This document shows, piece by piece, positions 63,456-64,000 of a stretch of DNA of 64,000 nucleotides (position 1 is its first letter; every line of letters starts with the position of its first letter). The translations under genes and the position numbers were made by a program. Source of the DNA: Azospirillum brasilense. GTDB lineage: Bacteria > Pseudomonadota > Alphaproteobacteria > Azospirillales > Azospirillaceae. The DNA lies in assembly GCF_001315015.1 (NCBI RefSeq), contig NZ_CP012914.1, forward strand, positions 1,364,001 to 1,428,000. Direction: 5' to 3'. Under the pieces are notes generated by a model that was not told the origin of the DNA, made no database searches, and saw nothing but the letters and a program-made list of their open reading frames with translations.

Positions 63456-64000
63456 TTACGCGAAGGCTTCGACCAGCGCGGCGAACTCCTGCGGGCGTTC
63501 GGCGTGCAGCCAGTGGCCGGCGCCCTCGATCATCTCGATCGCGGCCTTGGGGAAGTGGCGGCGAATGGCGGCGTGGTTCTCCGGCACGATGTAGTCGGAC
63601 CGGGTTCCGCCGATGAACAGGGTGGGGCCGTCGTACCGGGCGTCGCCGAGATCCGGGAAGCCGATCAGGTCGCTCATGCGGGCGCCGATGGCGTCGAGGT
63701 TGATCCGCCAGTGAAACGACCCTTGCTCCAGAACGAGATTCTGCAGCAGGAAGGAACGCAGGGGGGCTTCCGGCACCGCGTCCACAAGCTGCGCCTCGAC
63801 CTCGGAGCGGCGGGTGCAGCCGTCCAGCTTGGCCTGCTTCATCGCCGCCACGAAGGGGGCGTGGGTGTGGGTATAGGCGACCGGCGCGATGTCGGCCACG
63901 GCGAGACGCTCCACCCGGTCGGGATGGGTCAGCGCCAGCGTCATCGCCACCTTGCCGCCCATGGAGTGGCCGACCACCGACGCCCGTGCGAAGCCGCGGT
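63456..64000 (-). CDS. Alpha/beta hydrolase, YbfF-like esterase (partial)
   Basis: The C-terminal 181 residues are in the window; the start lies beyond its right edge. The nucleophile elbow GHSMGGK is near the edge, followed by HPDRVERLAVADIAPVAYTHTH; the Asp of the triad is probably in LFIGGTRSDYIVPENH and the His in IEGAGHWLHAERP. The pattern DIAPVxY and the length fit the YbfF-type acyl/ester hydrolases. It is convergent with the ParA-like gene across a terminator. The substrate is unknown. Confidence 0.9.
   Translation of the reverse strand, partial: RGFARASVVGHSMGGKVAMTLALTHPDRVERLAVADIAPVAYTHTHAPFVAAMKQAKLDGCTRRSEVEAQLVDAVPEAPLRSFLLQNLVLEQGSFHWRINLDAIGARMSDLIGFPDLGDARYDGPTLFIGGTRSDYIVPENHAAIRRHFPKAAIEMIEGAGHWLHAERPQEFAALVEAFA

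Overview
The window is a densely coded, high-GC stretch of chromosome from an alphaproteobacterium. Gene order, the LpxI-type lipid A pathway, an alphaproteobacterial SOS box (GTTC-N7-GTTC) before lexA, and a PQQ operon all fit the Rhodospirillales/Azospirillaceae. Azospirillum is my best guess, from recognition rather than from any search. Nearly all genes are housekeeping. I see no rRNA, tRNA, CRISPR array, insertion sequence or prophage.

Layout. 0-4.4 kb: a lipoprotein gene divergent from dnaE. 4.4-18.3 kb: translation, isoprenoid and envelope run on the + strand: rpsB-tsf-pyrH-frr-uppS-cdsA-dxr-rseP-bamA-skp, then fabZ-lpxA-lpxI-lpxB and a glyoxalase gene. lpxD is missing from its usual place between skp and fabZ. 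18.7-21.1 kb: GNAT, a GcvA-like LysR regulator with a perfect palindromic operator, a GST and a small membrane peptide. 21.1-29.4 kb: gltA and gltX (-), comEC (+), lexA, moeA, moaC and GNAT (-). 29.4-38.2 kb: trpC, trpD and trpG, then a mixed-strand insert (STY0301-like protein, YibQ-like deacetylase, HMA domain protein, unknown membrane protein), then trpE and a PpiD-like chaperone. 38.5-43.8 kb: tpiA, secG, pyrG, dienelactone hydrolase, kdsA and a ComEA-like HhH protein. 43.9-47.2 kb: pqqABCDE (-), including the 26-residue PqqA peptide. 47.5-55.2 kb: eno, cpoB, tilS, ftsH, rhomboid, DUF2061 and peroxiredoxin. 55.3-64 kb: hutH, a type I secretion ABC/HlyD pair, a lone receiver-domain response regulator, a proline-rich protein, an unusual ParA-like ATPase and a partial alpha/beta hydrolase.

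How the genes work together. The 4.6-18.3 kb block couples translation (S2, EF-Ts, RRF, UMP kinase) with undecaprenyl-PP, CDP-diacylglycerol and MEP-pathway synthesis, outer-membrane protein insertion and lipid A synthesis; kdsA supplies KDO for the same LPS core. trpE with trpGDC covers chorismate to indole-glycerol-phosphate. moaC and moeA act in molybdenum cofactor synthesis. pqqABCDE makes the redox cofactor PQQ.

Most unusual parts. The last 7 kb contains an ABC transporter whose LSGGQ signature has decayed to ITGAS, and a 13-bp motif shared by the upstream regions of that transporter and the nearby response regulator. It also contains a ParA/MinD-type ATPase with Arg for the signature lysine, fused to a putative DNA-binding N-terminus and carrying a well-placed internal start. 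Short perfect tandem duplications (periods 13-27 bp) recur at gene edges. Most starts and all functions are inferred by reading; no database search was possible.
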